Source of the DNA: Amoebophrya sp. A120
Lineage: Eukaryota > Sar > Dinophyceae > Syndiniales > Amoebophryaceae
Reading direction: 5' to 3'
Assembly (NCBI GenBank): GCA_905178155.1
Contig: CAJINV010000013.1
Location: 982,344 to 1,046,343, forward strand
DNA length: 64,000 nt
In this document: positions 12,201 to 23,382 of the stretch, in pieces
Layout of the letters: every line of letters starts with the position of its first letter
Numbering within the stretch: position 1 is the stretch's first letter
The notes under the pieces: model-generated
The model's database searches: none
The model's input: the letters and a program-made list of their open reading frames with translations, nothing else
What the model was told of the DNA's origin: nothing
Translations under genes and position numbers: made by a program

Positions 12201-12622
12201 GTGAACGCCGAAGCCGTGTTTTGATGCGGGGGCAGGCCCGCCCCTCCCGCTCCAGGATTGTAATGCGTGTCTTGAGGGGAGGAGTTCGGGTTCATTCCAT
12301 GATACGGAGGACCAGCGCCCCCAGTCGCTAGCGGCGGGTTGGGGTTGTACCCGAAAGCAGCCGCGCCGCTCATCGGTGGTCCGTTATGATGTCCTGGGTT
12401 GTAGGAGGACAAGCCGGGGGGCGGAGAAGCAGCAGGGGAAACTTGATACTGCGCATACTGCTGACCGGTGGGCGGGAGCGGGTTGTAGGAAGCAGTGGTA
12501 CCAGGAACGGAATTCTGATGTAGTGTGTACTGCGAATGTTGCTGAAGCGGCGCTCCGTAAGCAGAACTAGTAGGACCTCCGTAGTTTGGAGGCGCTCCTG
12601 TAGGGTTCGGTGGGACAACCAT
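9292..12622 (-). CDS. Triple cold-shock-domain protein
   Basis: Minus-strand gene from ATG at 12622 to the stop at 9292-9294. Exon 1 (12622 to about 12069) encodes a Pro/Gly/Asn/Tyr-rich N-terminus. Cold-shock domain 1 is split over exons near 11941-11825 and 11591-11488 (VYEGVVKTFNVASGFGFIRQ, then DRDVFFNRK). Domain 2 lies at 11344-11070 (FSGVIRTFNANLGYGFI, then DRDVFVHKQQF and VGDQ) and continues at about 10904 (VQFKVSVNAKGQPQAREV). Domain 3 is split by an introner: KFTGRLRP then ADVFVHRSHF and VLVRNRPQARNLVKL. The last exon ends in a long Ser/Thr/Gly/Ala-rich tail. The RNP-like motif GFGFI/GYGFI and DVFVH are classic for single-stranded nucleic-acid-binding CSDs; in domain 3 the GYGFI motif is not conserved. 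Likely an RNA- or ssDNA-binding protein acting in mRNA handling (family knowledge, not shown here). Most introns are GT-AG. Confidence 0.88.
10291..10527. mobile_element. Introner, family E
   Basis: Long TIRs TATGGCGTTCTCAA plus a further stretch containing GTTACATTCTCAACTG. Perfect duplication TCGGA (10286-10290, 10528-10532). Excision of 242 nt joins TFLDSE to DAAKRFNQADVFVH inside cold-shock domain 3. Sister of the copy at 25232. Confidence 0.95.
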
Positions 12623-13649
12623 CGTGGCGCAACCTCCTCGGTTCTGCCGCGCTGTTGAGATGAAAGAAGCAACGCCAACAACGAGCTACTACAACTGGTC
12701 TGCCTTTGCAACAAGATTATCGGCTTTTCTTGAATGATTTTTCAATGACAAAAAGGCTGAATCAAATCAAAGTCGTGAAAACAACTGCTATGAAAGCGGT
12801 TTTGGGACTGAAAGCTGCAATATTATACTAGAAGCCAAGTAAACGATTACGATTGGTTGGATAGAGATAGAAGAGTTTGAGATTGAGTTTATGCTCTCGC
12901 TTGCAACAAAATTCAAAATGCCAAAATTGTCAAAGAATAGAAAGTGATACTGAGACTGAGAAGAGCCGCACGAGCTGCTTTGCCTTTCAAACAATCAATA
13001 TGCATTGGCCACGAAAGAAGTGAAATCAACGAACTGGCCGAAAAATATCGGTGAGATAAACTACTGAGCACCAGGCTGCTAATGCGCAGCAGAGGTTTCG
13101 TTTCCTGTTTTTGGGATTATGGATTTTGGGAGACTGGAAAGAATGCCATAAAAGTTTTTGTGAGTGAGTGCACTCACTTCCTTGGGGAACACGACAAGAA
13201 AAGCAAAACCAAGGGTTCGACCGTCGGCCAAGAAAAACATTTGCTGACCCTCACAACAATGAAAAGCCAGGCACTAAGGGACAGGGACACACAGCTGGCC
13301 ATCCCGCAGAAGCATCGCTGAAAGTAGTTGCAGACGAGAAGTTCGCGGCTTCAAGACGAGCTTCTAGTATTGCATCGTCATATAGGTTCCTGCCATTTTT
13401 GTGCATTATTCAGAGCGGTTTTTGGATGTCTGTACGATGCGACACATCGCCAGTACCATCATCAAGAAAAACATCATGTAAACCTCAACAATTCAGTGCT
13501 CGTCTTCTTCCTGCGTCTCTGCCTCTGCGTCTGCCGATCGATAATCTTTGCTGACGTCGAGCCCATCTTCTGGCACGGCAACATCAAAAACAAGCTCCGG
13601 CAGGGGTAGGGACAGAGGGAACAGCAGGGTAGTAGAGCGAATAGGATTT
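12623..13649. other. No gene recognised
   Basis: Intergenic between the LZTFL1 stop and the cold-shock gene start. It contains only short reading frames without recognisable domains, and no repeat or introner signature was seen. Confidence 0.5.
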
Positions 13650-14950
13650 TTATTCTCGCAAAATATCGCCGTCGTCATCACCGTCACCCTCGTACTGCCG
13701 TAACCTTTCTCGGAGCTGCTTTATCGTCTGGTTTTTCTTTGCCACGATGTTCTTCAGATCTTTGAACTGCGAACTGTCGCCTAGACGCCGGGTTAGGTCC
13801 TGGGGTTTTGATTTTGTAATGTTCAGATCGCACGATCGCATTCGAGAAAATATGGCCTAAAACGAATGCCGCATGGTCTTCACATCCGTACCTACTGGTA
13901 TGCGTTGTGAATCCGATTCCGAAAAAAGTCTCTGCTACCTCTCGTGCTTTCTCTGCCTCTGAGGCTTTGGAGTCCAAAAGCATTTTGGTATTCTTCAGCT
14001 GCCCTTCCAGGTCTTTTACCATGGACGTACCTGAGTTTCGAGTTATTCTATTTTTGCATCCATATCACACACGACCTGAGTCTGGCGTCCAAACGATTGA
14101 AGTTGCTGGGCAAAACCAACTCAAGAAGCCAAGTGAGAAGTTTGGGGAAGTTTTGATCCTGCTACTGAAAGTCAAATATTGTTGGTCCTGGTCACAACTT
14201 CTTCTATACTTTGCAAATCCGCGCCCATCCGGTCTTTTATCGTGGAAAACGAGGTCTTGATCTGCGCTAGCTCCTCTTTCAGGGCGCTGCGCTCGCTCAT
14301 CATTTCTGAGAGCTGCTTTTGTATCGATTGATACCTCTCTTGCAGCATCTGGTTTTCCTTGACCAGCTCGTCCGAGGAGCCACCGGCAGCGGCGGAGCCT
14401 GATGATAATATCTTCATCTATTTGATGGTGGAATTTGTAGTCATTAGAATCATCATGCGAACAACAACAAGCAGATTTCTACACGATAACATTATGCCTG
14501 TCATGCAGGAGAATAAATGCGGTGTTCTCAGATAATACCGAGACTCGCCAACACCGCCGGTTTGTTCCCTGCGGTTCCTTGCCACTCCGCGAGCTCCGCA
14601 ATTTTTGCTAGTCTCGCTTCGTCCTCCACGACGGAGAGGTCTGACCCGAGTTGCACGGACCTGGATTGCGCCTGGGCAAACAGGTCCGCGGTGTGTAGGG
14701 CCATCATGTTCGTGACCGTATCTAGTTCCAATTTCACGACTTCTTTGATCATTTTTGCGAATTCATCGAGCAGGGTCACCACATCCTCCTGGTTGTAAAT
14801 GGTCTCGGCGCAGCGATCGTCTTTCAAATCCGTCACGATGTCGTCGACTTCCCGCAAGTGCCGGTCCCGCTTTTGCCGCAGAAACTGGTACAACCGCTTG
14901 ATTTGAGCCTTGTTACTGTCGTCCAGCTCCATGGCGGCCCCGATACTCAT
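13650..14950 (-). CDS. LZTFL1: LZTFL1 (leucine-zipper transcription-factor-like 1) homologue
   Basis: Minus-strand gene with ATG at 14950 or 14932 (MELDD) and stop at 13650-13652. Exon 1 (to about 14540) gives an N-terminal helical region with RLYQFLRQKRDRHLREVDD and TADLFAQAQ, laid out as in animal LZTFL1 (RSKRGLRL, LLRQLFAQAEKW). Exon 2 (about 14417-14190) and exon 3 (about 14031-13945) are coiled coil. The last exon (about 13802-13650) ends NIVAKKNQTIKQLRERLRQYE, matching the conserved C-terminal LTKKNDQIKDLRKRLAQYE of the family. In animals LZTFL1 regulates BBSome-dependent ciliary trafficking; a flagellar role here is inferred. Introns look like GT-AG; the borders of exon 2 are ambiguous by a few codons. 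Confidence 0.87.
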
Positions 14951-16491
14951 ACTAGAGACGAGGAGGGTCTTTGTGACGCGGACGACAAGCAACGTGGTGA
15001 CACCAACCAAGGTATGATATTCGTCGAGACCTTTTCAACAAAAACTAAATCTGCCTTTTGTTCTTATGCGGAGGAAAAACAATTATATGTCTTCCTTCGA
15101 TTCGCTCTTTTTAGGAGACCAATTTCGTGGTCCATGATCTTCTCCACTGGGGGAAATAGAAACGACCTTGTCATCGTCTGGATGCCTCGTCCTCGGAGGA
15201 GGTGCTTCTGTGCGCGGTAAATAGAACCTCGCAACGACTCCATTCACATTCTCTCCTGTAGTTGCTTCTTAGTCTATTTCATCGTCCCTCAGGAGTATAT
15301 TATCATCGCTCGGTGCAGAAGTTCTTTGGGATGAGTGGATATTACGACCTACTGGATGAGTAGAAAGAGGATACTTGCACCCAACAGATGTCGTACAAAA
15401 CTCAACGCTGCTTTCATATCGATGTCTGTGACTGACACGAACTCCAACTCGTGGTCGTGTCGCAAAGAGAAGAGAAATCCTTGCAAATTGAGTGCATCCC
15501 CCAAGAAATGACGACCTACCAAGAAAAGAAATTGAAGGTTGTGCTTCTTGGATCATTGATACTACTTGTACTTTGCATGAAGCACTAAGCAGTCCTCGGC
15601 AATGGCAAACCAAAACCAAACATCTAGCTACAACGACTTACGCCAAACCTGCTGGTATAATCCCAGCGTATGAATTAGAGTTTCAATATTTCAAACCACT
15701 CGCAGCACTACCATGCTCACGGTGACGCCCCTGGTACAGTTTTACTTTTTCCAAGTCTGAGTCATTCCCTGTAGATACTTAAATTTGTCGATAAGTTCGA
15801 CCTCACTTTCATTTATGTAAGTAAGTACTACATCAGACCTGAAGATGTGTCGCCGGCCTGTAGAGGACAAACGAAGCGTCTTCTTGAAGATAGTGTCGCA
15901 GCTCTTTGGCCATACTGTTTATTCTTGCTATCGAAGAAATGGGGCGGTGCTCAAGTTACAGTCAGTGGTAATGTAATCCATATCAAGAAATCAGGAGAAG
16001 TAAAATTGCAAAATTTTGCCGTCGTGGTTGTCGTCGTCGTCCAACTGCAGGCTACTACTAGTTGCGTTTTATGTTCGCGAAAAATACCAACAAATCTAAA
16101 TCAAAATCTAAATCAACCAAGAGCACAAAAAGCCGGCTTTCCCGCGTATCGAGCAAGTTGTAGCGCGCAACCTTATCCATGGCCGCGCCGTAGTACCTTA
16201 CTACTTGTACGTGAAAGCGACAAAATATCGTGCCTCTGGCATCACAAAAGATCAAACGATAGAGATTCTTGTTGGGATTATTTGCAAGGTGGGCACAGAA
16301 ACGCATCCCCCTCAGAACCTCTTCGTCTCGCGGCCAAGACGACGACGAGGAGGGATTATACCAAAGCTAGAGGAAAATAAATGCTCGCACATAAAGTAAA
16401 ATCAGCAAGTCGTCTAGACTTGTTTTGCTCCGTACTTACTTGTTAGTTACAGCAGCTCCCGCCACAGAGGTCGTGACGAAGAAGCCTAGTG
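14951..16491. other. No gene recognised
   Basis: Between the acyltransferase stop and the LZTFL1 start. Several short frames exist on both strands (for example near 16058-16306), but none has a recognisable domain or continues through plausible splice sites. No repeats or introners were seen. Confidence 0.5.
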
Positions 16492-19400
16492 TCAGCCAGA
16501 GTGATGCTGGTGCGCGTGTCCCCCCTGCCCCGTGCCGCTGTTTGCTACCGCGTACCTCGCCTTCTGGATTTGCTCTTCCGTCGCTTGGCCCATGGTTTGC
16601 AACTCCAAATCTACTTGCGGCAACTGCTTGTAGAGACACGGCCCGAATTCCCCGCGCTTCCGGGTCCACCAGAAATCCATGCAGTTGCTGACGCTGCCCC
16701 CCTTGTCCCAGGGGTTCACAAAGTTCTTCTTCACCTGCCCTTTGGGGTCGCTCACCAGCTGCCAGAAGTGCTCGTACCGGTGCATGTTCATCACTTCGTT
16801 CGTCGTGAGGTTCCTGGAGACCAACCGCAGGTGATACGACGTGAGGCAGAGGAGCCAGGGCAACGTGACGACGTGCGAGAAGAGGGAAACCGCGATTATC
16901 GTGTAGTTGGTGATGGTCTAGTTGAGGTTTTGTTTCATCATCAGGATCAACAACATCATCGATACATTGATTGCGAGTCAGTGAAGCCAGCTGTTGCTGT
17001 TCTCTTCTTCATTCTAATTCATGTGGACGTAAGTTATGAGTGAAAATTCGATCAATCCCAAGAACAAGCACAGTGACAGTACTACAAAACGTCTGGTATT
17101 CATCTGCGATCAAGCTGCAACAAAATTATACGAAAACAATGGTGCCCCAGACGCCGTTTTCCGGGTTGTCCTTCATCGCTTCGGACACGATGCAGTACCA
17201 TATCAGCGCGAAATGCGCCAACTGGGTGAAAAACTCCCAGAGACACAGCATCACAAACCGCCTGTTGTTATCCCGGCCAATTGGCACGCCGAGCCAGCCG
17301 CAGTAGTGATCGAACTCGCGCACACACATTTTTGACGTGCTGCAGTACTTCGTGCGCAAGTCCTTTTCTATCCAGGTCTCGGTGCAGAGCCGATGAAGCC
17401 GCTTTTCGTCAAACTTCTCATCGGAATCGATGTCGGCTGCGTGATGTAGTTTTTTGCCATTTTCGTGGTCATTTTGTTTTTGCTATTGCTGGTGCCAAAG
17501 AACAATGTAGGGCAATTTTTGATGGTACCTTATAACGTAGCGCTTCAAAAATAAATATAAAATGGCATAAACAAATCCCCAGCTGCAGGAGCAAAAGCGT
17601 ATGCGTATTAGAATCTTCGAATATGAAGTGACGCAGTTTATACCCATGATTTCCTCCACTGCACTCCTGCCTATGGGTCTTTTCGGCCACGCGCCCGGGT
17701 GGGACTGCGTCATCTGCACAAACGCGATGATTGCCATTGGCACCATGATCCACACAATCACGGTCAGCATCGGTGCGGCCTCGGACCCGACGACGGCTAA
17801 GTACTGCACGTGGACGTAGAGGGCTAATGTCGCGGCACCGAGGTACATGCAGGGAACCAGGTACTTCTGAAAATCCGGTTCGTCCAGCATTTTCTGCATA
17901 TCATTGGCAAAGCTGGATTTTTCTTTCGTGGCCGTCGTTGTTGCGTCCGCCGCTTTTGGCTCCTCGCCTACCCTGGCGCCGATAATCTGCGTCTCGGGGA
18001 GGGATTCCGGGACGAGAGCGGGGTCGGCGTATCCTGAGTAAAAACGTCCCCACGCCAGAGTTGTCATGCAGATTTGCAATGACAGGAACATTTGCAATGC
18101 GCATCGCCAGGAGAGGCATTTTTAGTCGTGTTTTGGAATTTGTAATGCTGTAAACAGGATGAGCAGATGGATTGATGATGCAGCTGGCCTTGCGAACCTG
18201 CACTACACTACGGACTGCAACTTGTGATGCGTGACCCCCAAAAGTTCTAGGTTTGTGTTGCAAAATCCCCATCTTGACTCTGGTGTGGGGATGTTTTTAC
18301 TCAGGATACGGCGAGCTTTTTCACTAAGGCGGTCAGGGACGTATGGAGGTAGGGGTTGTCTGAAGTCGGTTTTTTTGAAAAGTCATCCGATTGCGATTGA
18401 TTTCGATTTGATGTTGAAATTGAAATGCGACTGTGATGTCGCGAAAGTATGTTCACGTGCATGACGCCATTGCAACGTCGTCACGCTTCGGCTTCTCATG
18501 TTGCGCACCAGGAGGCAATAAAAACTTGTTTCCGCTTGACAAACTGCTTGATGGTGCGGCCTTATATCATTCTTGTATATAGCATGTAACTTACTTTTGT
18601 CCTTTGCCGCCAGCTGCATGCAGTCCTCGCCGTCCTTGGTCTTCAGGTAGGGGTTGACTTTCCTCTTTAGCAGAAATTCGCACACCTCGATGCTCCCCGA
18701 CGCCACCGCGCGGTGCAGGGGGGACATTTTTGCGAAGTCTACGTGCTGAAAGTCGGCCTGGAAGTAATCGAGGAATTTCAAATTCATGATGTCTGCCTTG
18801 TAAGCGGCCCAATGGACCGCACCGCAGCCATTGATGTCCATCTCGTCCAAAACTTGCCGGTCACGCTGAAGAAGGAGGAGGAAGGCGAGTTTCCTGTGGT
18901 TTACGTTGTTCTTGTTGTTCGTCAACTTGCGCAATCAGAAGAACTAAACCTTAACCTAATCTTTGTTCACTGCGAAAATTATAGATACGCAACACGGACT
19001 TTTTTCATCTGCCCCTTGTTGTGCACGGCATTTCCTCTCGCTAAATCATGTCTCGCTTTGAAGATATACTGTTTGTGCTGAATCGCCAAAAGGAACGGCG
19101 TTGCGCCGAGGCTGTCTCTTCGTTTTATGTCAGCCCCTCGGGATATCAACATGCGCATGATTTGCACGTGCCCTTGGATTGTCGCCCACATCAATGGTGT
19201 CTGACCGTTGAACCTGATCGACGGGTTGATAAAAATCTTCTAGGTTTACATCTTACTCAATCTCGCCACTTTTACTCGTTGCAAGACAAAATCTGCTTTA
19301 CAATGCAATGCATGAACTGCAGGGGCATAATCACATTTTTCTGTTCGTTCAGTTTATTTGGTTTTGCAAAAACTAGCACTAGTACGTTGCCATCTCCACC

Positions 19401-20314
19401 GGCACACCAACCTCGTCCACCGCCCACTTACAGAAGGCTTCATCACCCCCCAGCGCGCCCCAGTGGAGGAACGTGTGGCCCTGCGGGTCCCGCGCGCCGG
19501 CAATGTCCTCGGCGCGGGGAAAGGCATTTGGCTGCCCCGCGTTGTTGGTAACCATCTGTTTTAACTTGTCGAAGCCGGAGTTGCGCACGTATTGAAACAG
19601 TTGGTTCATTTGCCGCTCCCTCATTTGCTGTTTCTGTGCCTCCATCATCTGTTGCATGCCCCCGGTCTTCATAAAGCTCTCCATCTGCTGCCGCATCGCA
19701 AGCCACTGATTGTGGTCCGGATGATTTGGGTCCGCTTGTGGCCAGGAGTCTAATTGTGCCAGTTGGGGTGGCTTCTCCTGTGTTGCAGCTCCTTCACCGG
19801 GCGGTGGTGCGGTACTAGAGGAAGCGGCTGGGGTTGGTGCTGCCACCTCTGGGGGTTTCTGAAAAACGGTTTGGGGAGGCAGCCCCGGTGGGCCCACGGC
19901 GAGGAGTTTCTGTTTCGATTCCTCATCCAGATTTGCGAGCACTTCCGCAGTTGTCGGCGCTTTCGTCTCGACGCTTTTTTTGTTGATGTCCTCGGCTTGT
20001 TCATCGTTGTTCGCATTCGTGGTGCTGCCACTACTATCCTCGTGGTCCACCGGCAGCTTCACCCCCGCTTGTGCAGCCGCAACGGCGGCTTTATTTTGGC
20101 CGAGAGAAGATGCAGCATGATCGCCAGCGGTCGTGCTGTCGATGCTACTGCGAGCAGTGTCGGATGCGAGCGTTGCCGAGGAGACAGACGCGGTGGTCGC
20201 CGTGTCGTCAATCACTTCGCCGCAAACGTCAATATTCTCAAAATCCTTCAGCGAAATCTGTTTCTGCGGCGAGTTCGTGCTGGTCATGGCCGGACCGTTA
20301 TCGGCACCCGCCAT
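16492..20314 (-). CDS. Ankyrin-repeat DHYC protein S-acyltransferase, paralogue 1
   Basis: Minus-strand gene, ATG 20314 to stop at 16492-16494. Exon 1 (to about 19385) has a Ser/Thr/Ala-rich N-terminus, a Met/Gln-rich stretch and the first ankyrin repeat (GHTFLHWGALGGDE). Exons near 19235-19083, 18870-18602 and 18364-18309 add repeats (QTPLMWATIQGHVQIMRML, GAVHWAAYKAD, MSPLHRAVASGSIEVCEFL). The exon 18029-17648 has two predicted membrane segments. The exon at about 17499-17110 holds the catalytic cysteine-rich domain with CSTSKMCVREFDHYCGWLG. The last exon, 16920-16492, has more membrane segments, the TTNE motif and NPWDKGGSVSNC. Domain order matches Akr1/ZDHHC17-type enzymes, which palmitoylate cytosolic cysteines at Golgi or other membranes; a DHYC core is also found in yeast Akr1. 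One intron is an introner (18030-18308), the others look GT-AG. Confidence 0.9.
18030..18308. mobile_element. Introner, family F
   Basis: TIRs TATCCTGAGTAAAAACGTCC and GGATGTTTTTACTCAGGATA. Perfect duplication CGGCG (18025-18029, 18309-18313). Excision of 284 nt gives LVKKLADPALVPESL in the acyltransferase. The only copy of this TIR family in the window. Confidence 0.95.
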
Positions 20315-20929
20315 CGAGGAAAGGCTCGATGGCGAGGAGTGAAGCGCGGTAGAGATTGGACTCTAGATGTTCCACGACCGGTGCGATGGTGCTATCTTTT
20401 GCTTGTACTGATGGTTGTAGTACTGAAAACGATTGCAAACACTTTCTGTTCTGAAGGATGAAAGTTTTCATATGGTCGAAAAAAAGCGCTTACAGAATCA
20501 ACGCCCGAGAGAACCCGGCTCCGCCTGGAAAGAAGTGACGCGGTGCCGATAAAAGGTTTGAAAGCTGGTAGAAGGCACTGGTGCGCCACACGCATTTTGT
20601 AAAAAGTGATTTCGATTTGCTGTAAAGGAATGCAATCCAAAAGTTGTGGAAAAATTATTCATATTCTGGAATGAAAATCACGAAAAATAAATCGCAACGA
20701 CCACGACACCGAGCGACCTGCATGATGAATAAAAAACTCATATAGCGTGGACGTCTTTTATTTTTTTTACGGAACAACGGAGAGAAAGTCGCCGCACGCC
20801 TTTCGTCTTGGTCTTTCAGCGAAAATACTGAAACAAATATGCGAATGCTGGGTTTGTCTTTGTCAGCTTAATCTTCGACGTGGTCATGCTGTCAAAATCA
20901 AGCGGATGAAATATGCGCCATGAAATACT

Positions 20930-22880
20930 TATATAATTTCACCTTCTCTGCGCAATTCACCCATAGAGTGAACGCGCGCGCAACCAACGGAAGCGAATGA
21001 CGTGCAGAAGCGCGTCGCAGTGATAGTCGCAAGACCTCGAGCGACAGTCACAATGGCAGCCAAGAGAGAACCCGGCCGGCACAACGAGCTACGGGTAGCA
21101 GGCCATGCAAGCCAGGCTCTCGACCCCCACAGAGCCATGCCCCGGACATAGAGGTGGCCCAAGCCGCGAGACGCGACTGGGACCGCCGAATATCTAGGGC
21201 GGGCTTGCGAGGGGTGCCGCAAGGGGTCTCGCGACCTCAAGTCGGGTGGGAGGGTGGGAAAAAACGCAAAATCTAGGCGAGCCAAGACAATGCGGTATTT
21301 CTGGAAAAAGGACAGAGACCCAGCCGAAGCTGGTCGACACCGGGCAGCCAGCCCGGTGTCGGAGTGTGCAACCCTCTTGCTTGATCATGTGAACTGATAT
21401 AATCGCTACGCGACGCATATAATTTCACCTTCTCTGCGCAATTCACCCATAGAGTGAACGCGCGCGCAACCAACGGAAGCGAATGACGTGCAGAAGCGCG
21501 TCGCAGTGATAGTCGCAAGACCTCGAGCGACAGTCACAATGGCAGCCAAGAGAGAACCCGGCCGGCACAACGAGCTACGGGTAGCAGGCCATGCAAGCCA
21601 GGCTCTCGACCCCCACAGAGCCATGCCCCGGACATAGAGGTGGCCCAAGCCGCGAGGCGCGACTGGGACCGCCGAATATCTAGGGCGGGCTTGCGAGGGG
21701 TGCCGCAAGGGGTCTCGCGACCTCAAGTCGGGTGGGAGGGTGGGAAAAAACGCAAAATCTAGGCGAGCCAAGACAATGCGGTATTTCTGGAAAAAGGACA
21801 GAGACCCAGCCGAAGCTGGTCGACACCGGGCAGCCAGCCCGGTGTCGGAGTGTGCAACCCTCTTGCTTGATCATGTGAACTGATATAATCGCTACGCGAC
21901 GCATATAATTTCACCTTCTCTGCGCAATTCACCCATAGAGTGAACGCGCGCGCAACCAACGGAAGCGAATGACGTGCAGAAGCGCGTCGCAGTGATAGTC
22001 GCAAGACCTCGAGCGACAGTCACAATGGCAGCCAAGAGAGAACCCGGCCGGCACAACGAGCTACGGGTAGCAGGCCATGCAAGCCAGGCTCTCGACCCCC
22101 ACAGAGCCATGCCCCGGACATAGAGGTGGCCCAAGCCGCGAGGCGCGACTGGGACCGCCGAATATCTAGGGCGGGCTTGCGAGGGGTGCCGCAAGGGGTC
22201 TCGCGACCTCAAGTCGGGTGGGAGGGTGGGAAAAAACGCAAAATCTAGGCGAGCCAAGACAATGCGGTATTTCTGGAAAAAGGACAGAGACCCAGCCGAA
22301 GCTGGTCGACACCGGGCAGCCAGCCCGGTGTCGGAGTGTGCAACCCTCTTGCTTGATCATGTGAACTGATATAATCGCTACGCGACGCATATAATTTCAC
22401 CTTCTCTGCGCAATTCACCCATAGAGTGAACGCGCGCGCAACCAACGGAAGCGAATGACGTGCAGAAGCGCGTCGCAGTGATAGTCGCAAGACCTCGAGC
22501 GACAGTCACAATGGCAGCCAAGAGAGAACCCGGCCGGCACAACGAGCTACGGGTAGCAGGCCATGCAAGCCAGGCTCTCGACCCCCACAGAGCCATGCCC
22601 CGGACATAGAGGTGGCCCAAGCCGCGAGGCGCGACTGGGACCGCCGAATATCTAGGGCGGGCTTGCGAGGGGTGCCGCAAGGGGTCTCGCGACCTCAAGT
22701 CGGGTGGGAGGGTGGGAAAAAACGCAAAATCTAGGCGAGCCAAGACAATGCGGTATTTCTGGAAAAAGGACAGAGACCCAGCCGAAGCTGGTCGACACCG
22801 GGCAGCCAGCCCGGTGTCGGAGTGTGCAACCCTCTTGCTTGATCATGTGAACTGATATAATCGCTACGCGACGCATATCT
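20930..22880. repeat. 486-bp tandem repeat, four copies
   Basis: Four consecutive units with period 486 bp (starts near 20930, 21416, 21902, 22388) that are almost identical; I saw one substitution (GAGACGCGAC in unit 1, GAGGCGCGAC in the others). Each unit carries a perfect 10-bp stem hairpin (GACACCGGGC, loop AGCCA, GCCCGGTGTC; 21336-21360 in unit 1) directly after a second stem-loop (about 21317-21335). Open frames of 60-120 codons repeat in every unit but have no recognisable domain. I saw no match to 5S rRNA, the dinoflagellate spliced leader or U6. Function unknown: satellite or structured RNA repeat. Confidence 0.93.
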
Positions 22881-23382
22881 CGCGGAAGTAAAAGGGTTAG
22901 GGATGGAACGTCTCAAGAATACCATAGGGTTGAGATTCTGGGTTGTAAATGGTGGCGATAAAACTGCAATCTGCGTTACGTTTGTTTGTATTGGGGTAGA
23001 GATCTAGACATGTGACTAGAATACAGGACGCGCTTGATCATGAGCGCTAGAATTGATTTAGACTAACCAAACCAATATGAAAAATTGAGAGCCGCAAATG
23101 TGTCTGCAACTCAATTAGGATACAAGTACATCTTCATTTTACAGGCTCGGTCTAGGAAGAGAAAAGAAAATACACCTAGTTGCAAAATGATTCTCGGAAA
23201 AAATGGAAGCAAAATTTGCTCTTTCTCGGGGGCAGCGGCGCAGTAGTACGATAAGCAAAAGCATGAGGACGCGAACGATACATACAGCAGGAGCAGATGT
23301 ACTATATTCCTTCGCGACTTTTAACATCGCCCCTTGTTAAATGTTAACTTCTTGTCTAACCTCGTGGCATTACAAGAGATCT
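22881..23382. other. No gene recognised
   Basis: Spacer between the 486-bp repeat array and the end of the second acyltransferase gene. Nothing recognisable apart from a single AGGGTTAGGG word near 22895, too short to call telomeric. Confidence 0.45.

Noticed and set aside
20930-22880. 5S rRNA, U6 or dinoflagellate spliced-leader gene array
   Set aside because: I looked for the spliced-leader core and the usual 5S and U6 landmarks in both orientations and saw none.
22885-22905. Telomere-type repeat (AGGGTTAGGG)
   Set aside because: Only one and a half units; no array.
20930-22925. Repeated frames of 64-121 codons in the 486-bp repeat
   Set aside because: They recur identically in every unit, in overlapping frames, with no domain or codon signature.
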